Shown here one piece after another: positions 19,043-22,075 of a stretch of 22,075 nucleotides of DNA. The notes under the pieces are model-generated. The model saw only the letters and a list, made by a program, of their open reading frames with translations, made no database searches and was not told the origin of the DNA. The stretch spans positions 1-22,075 of the forward strand of contig JAQIWT010000369.1 of assembly GCA_034696485.1 (NCBI GenBank), written 5' to 3'. Numbering within the stretch: position 1 is the stretch's first letter; each line of letters starts with the position of its first letter. This DNA comes from Isohypsibius dastychi. Lineage: Eukaryota > Tardigrada > Eutardigrada > Parachela > Isohypsibiidae. Position numbers and translations under genes: made by a program.

Positions 19043-20664
19043 GGTTGTTGCTGATTACTTCACGTTTGAGGGAGTGCCCCGATATGAACAAAAAGTGGAT
19101 CTGTGAAATTTTCGGTTTAGGAAATGAATGCATACGAACCTTTACGTGAAAGGTCATTCTTAGTGTCCGGACCTGAGACCGTTTGTTTTAACTACTCGGC
19201 TATGATGTACTCAATTTTAATTTACGAAAGACACGTCAGTTTTAAACATTTTGATAAGGAGGGGTCCGTGAAGAAGCTGTCACAATATTGTCGGAAATAC
19301 TGATCCCAGTCAAGCCATGACCCGCATCGAAGAAACCGATGTATCATCTACACCCTCTCCACCATAAGAACATTTAACCATTTCTGCATCCAGGTTGACC
19401 CAGACTGTCCAAGATATCGATTGAGTTTACTTGGTACATTATTACAGGAATTACATGTACAGTACAATCAATCGCCGCCCTAATTTGACACCAATTTCCA
19501 CGGCCTTGTATTTTGATGACATGCTTCATTCTCCGTCGTGACTTCTCGAATACTAAGCCATTTTAATCGGGAGTTTTTTTAGACTTCAATGAAATGTCCC
19601 AGAAGAATGACACTGAAGAATAACCAGGCTCCAGTTTTACGATAGACGTTCACAGGAAGCAATCATTGGCTGGTTACAGTATTTCCTGGATGTTCTTGAC
19701 AATGCTTGAATAACTTTTCCTACTTTCTTGCCTGATCAAACATTTGACATTGTTTGACAAGCATCTATAAAGGAGTAGCAATTTGTTCTGGACGCGATCA
19801 GGCATGGCGCATGTTTGTGCAAATATCCGTTATTACGACCCCCCGGTCTGCCGGCGGACTGCCAGCTAGAAGTTGTTGAGAAAGACGGGTCAATTCAAGC
19901 GTCAAACGAATGAGATTTTGACAAACAGACTGCAGGCGAGTTGAGCCAATTTTTCATCGCGACGCGAGATGCGAGAGATCAAAATGAAATATGAGCTTTT
20001 TAGATCAACTAATAACCACTTCATCGCTTGATGTTTGTCTCTCTACTTGCCACCTTAGGCCATTCCTCGTCAAGTGTTGAATTACTCACATTGAACAAAA
20101 CATGGTCAAACTCAAGAGTGGCCCGAGTAATTGATTCTACAACGAATTTTGCGAAAGAAAAATACCAAGAAAAAATGAGGAAAGACACTTTTTTTCAAAT
20201 TTGGTTGTTTGGTGAATTGCACTTGAAGTTCACGTGAAAATCACTTTCAGTAACTGTGAGTAATACAGGTCATATCAAAATTGGTTTTACGTTAATTTTT
20301 CGTAAGTTCCACAGAACATGCTCATATCTGTAGTTTTCTCATAACCCGCAGTTCTTGATCATGTCTCGTGATTATTTCAAGCACCATCAGTTTTATTTCC
20401 ACAGACTTTCATTCTCACTTGGTTCTTACTATCGGCAATCTAGTTTTCCGAATAACAAATCGCATTCTCATTGCCCTTCTTAGCTCATAATATTCTGCAA
20501 AAATACCGGTTTTTAAGCAATTACAGAATTCAAAATTCAGCAACAAACAAAAGACTCCAACTTTCCATTTTTTACGGCGCCATAAAAATTCATACGAATA
20601 TTCATTTAAAAATCCATACGTAGTCGTTAAATATAGATATTGCGATAGAATAAAAATGCATCGT
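19043..20664. other. Interval downstream of the receptor, no recognised gene
   Basis: I read all three plus-strand frames for the kinase-homology and cyclase blocks expected after a receptor-cyclase membrane segment and saw none. A short exon-like piece after the acceptor near 19394 (gcatccag, then VDPDCPRYRLSLLG before gtacat) is isolated. The interval is AT-rich toward 20400-20650. Confidence 0.5.
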
Positions 20665-20670
20665 TTTATT
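20665..20670 (-). terminator. Candidate polyadenylation signal of the PPP1R14-like gene
   Basis: AATAAA on the minus strand about 195 nt past the stop at 20864, in AT-rich sequence. Motif and position only. Confidence 0.35.
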
Positions 20671-20863
20671 GGGTCATATGATAGTGAAAACTGGCAAGGA
20701 TATCCAAGAAAATTCTACAGAGCCGATTCGCGAACGAGACAACAAAAGACATTTATAAAAAGAATGCCAGAGGAAAGATATTCCAAAAAAACAATAGCGG
20801 TGACCTGTACAATTCGTTTTTTTCTACCTGATGCAAAAAACAAATCGGATAAATCACTTGCAC

Positions 20864-21250
20864 TTAGAGCGACTTGGCCTTGATTAGGAGATCCTCGATA
20901 AATCGGCTAACAACCAACGTCGGCTGAAGACAATCGGCCAATTTATGCCGGATGAACCTCCGTCGCTCCTCATCGCGCTCAAGGTCGAGTAGGTCGTCCA
21001 AATCAATGTCGCATTCTAGCACCGCTTCTTTATGGGGATACAACAACTGCAGTTCCTCAATCAACCACAATTCCACACTGAGCCGTTTTTTAATCAACGC
21101 CATCTGATGCTGCCCGTATTTGGCAGTCAGATATTTTTTCCGGTCATTTTCCACCTTGACCACTTTGTCCTGCTGCAATGAGAAGCCCACCCTGGACACC
21201 GGGTCAGATTTCGAGGCGAGTGATAGTGTAGTCTTCGAACAGCGCTCCAT
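20864..21250 (-). CDS. CPI-17/PHI-1-like protein phosphatase 1 inhibitor (PPP1R14 family), single exon
   Basis: The 128-residue frame starts at the ATG at 21250; the open frame extends slightly upstream only through a non-ATG codon. Family proteins bind and inhibit the PP1 catalytic subunit (often as myosin phosphatase) when a conserved threonine is phosphorylated by PKC or ROCK-type kinases. The sequence shows KKYLTAKYG, matching the R-V-T-V-K-Y inhibitory site with the threonine near residue 42. It continues with KKRLSVELWLIEELQLLY, matching the family's first long helix, then DIDLDDLLDLE, a charged ERRRFI run and DCLQPT...FIEDLLIKAK, matching the remaining helices. Length is in the family range (about 120-150), and the chain ends soon after the last helix. 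No intron interrupts it, whereas vertebrate homologues are split, so a retrocopy is possible. The family call is strong; its kinase and its target phosphatase are inferred. Confidence 0.85.
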   Translation of the reverse strand: MERCSKTTLSLASKSDPVSRVGFSLQQDKVVKVENDRKKYLTAKYGQHQMALIKKRLSVELWLIEELQLLYPHKEAVLECDIDLDDLLDLERDEERRRFIRHKLADCLQPTLVVSRFIEDLLIKAKSL

Positions 21251-22057
21251 TATTTCGGGCAGAAAGAAAAAAGACAATCACAGTTGAATGTTATCCGAGC
21301 ATATTTTGTCCAGATTTGAATAATGAGTCCGTCAACGGGGGCGCACTGGTGAATATGTGGAACGAGGTCGGAATTTGTAATGTGAGAAATGCTTAACGCA
21401 AACGAGAGATGAGTTTGAGAATTGAGCCGCAGTGAAATGATATCTTTCGCAGGCCAGCAGCACGAACTGCCTTTCTCTCACTCACTCACTCAACCGGTTA
21501 GTGGTTGTCATTGAACTTCAAGTTGGTAGTGTGCTACGGCCCAATGGTCGCAGCTGCTACCAATGTTGTGTTCGTAATGAGTATGGTGCTGGCTGGTGGC
21601 TCAAGGAGGAAGGAAGTTACAATTATTCCGCCGTTCATTGGGTTGTTTTATCACGCAGACTCGAGCAGCGCACTCGACTGTGTTTGGGCAAAATCAACAG
21701 CGCCGCCCTTGTGATGCTAGGGGCCTGAACATGAGTTCCGCACTGGCAAAAAAATACTCGAGATGAATAACGAGAAGAACAATGCTTCAGCCATTTGCGC
21801 AATGTTTCATCAGAGTGCAAAATGATCGAGCAAATGTTTTCGGAACTCCAAGCACAGGCATTAGTTCTCGAGACCACTGAAGCGTGACGACACAAGTGGA
21901 CAGAACAATAGGAATCCACTCGTTTTTGTGAGTAACTGCATTCAGTTACAGATCATCATGTGATAAAGGGAAAATGGAAAGGTCCGTAGAGTGTTACCGA
22001 AAACTCCCGATTAACGTTCTCTCAAAAGCAACTTTTTCAAAATTTCGCGTGACGGGT
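21251..22057. other. Upstream region of the PPP1R14-like gene
   Basis: No gene was recognised here. A pyrimidine-rich, tetranucleotide-repeat tract (ctttctctcactcactcact, 21471-21490) reads as GAGT/GAGA repeats on the strand of the gene and might act as a GAGA-type promoter element. Two overlapping plus-strand frames of about 70 codons (21501-21728) have no family features. Confidence 0.4.
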
Positions 22058-22072
22058 GGGGGGGGGGGGGGG
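22058..22072. repeat. G15 homopolymer at the window edge
   Basis: Fifteen G, three bases before the window ends. It is the same length as the two runs in the receptor introns. Confidence 0.9.
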
Positions 22073-22075
22073 CAC

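Noticed and set aside
19394-19436. Possible receptor kinase-homology exon (VDPDCPRYRLSLLG)
   Set aside because: It has splice-like ends but no kinase motif and no neighbouring exons to join.
21501-21728. Two overlapping plus-strand frames of about 70 codons
   Set aside because: Mutually overlapping, no signal peptide or family pattern, and located in the probable promoter region of the phosphatase-inhibitor gene.

Overview
The window is eukaryotic. Coding sequence is split into short exons by compact GT-AG introns (mostly 48-120 nt), stop-free frames are short, and the proteins are animal families: natriuretic-peptide-type receptors (ANF receptor / type 1 periplasmic-binding fold), a pancreatic-lipase-family protein, a neuropeptide precursor and a CPI-17-like phosphatase inhibitor. 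Several diverged ANF-receptor-like pieces in one small, intron-dense locus suggest a small ecdysozoan, possibly a tardigrade. That taxonomic guess is inference. No prokaryotic operon, CRISPR array, rRNA or recognisable transposon was seen.

Layout. (1) About 400-2879, minus strand: N-terminal part of an ANF-receptor ligand-binding domain. Two exons are well supported, a third is tentative, and the rest lies off the left edge or is lost. (2) 4018-6742, minus: a secreted pancreatic-lipase/PLAT protein in 12 or 13 exons. It has the GHSLG nucleophile motif and the GLDPA aspartate, but Ile sits where the catalytic His should be. One exon carries a frame break and one junction needs a 5-nt microexon or non-canonical splicing. 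(3) 9367-9660, minus: a small neuropeptide precursor with one amidated FGFGL-type peptide. (4) 10946-12404: weak and orphan coding pieces on both strands. (5) 13700-14731, plus: a four-exon orphan secreted protein rich in Thr and Val. (6) 14768-15683: two short exon-like relics of the ANF-receptor fold, one on each strand. (7) 16424-18911, plus: a receptor with complete ectodomain, one membrane helix and a tail of about 37 residues without a visible kinase-homology or cyclase domain. (8) 20864-21250, minus: a single-exon CPI-17/PPP1R14-like protein phosphatase 1 inhibitor.

The receptor pieces (1, 6, 7) look like products of local duplication and inversion, with one nearly complete copy and decayed or partial ones. 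A short-tailed receptor, a peptide precursor and a phosphatase inhibitor all belong to signalling, but nothing here shows that they act together. Exon models were derived by eye from splice motifs, phase continuity and family similarity, with no alignment run.
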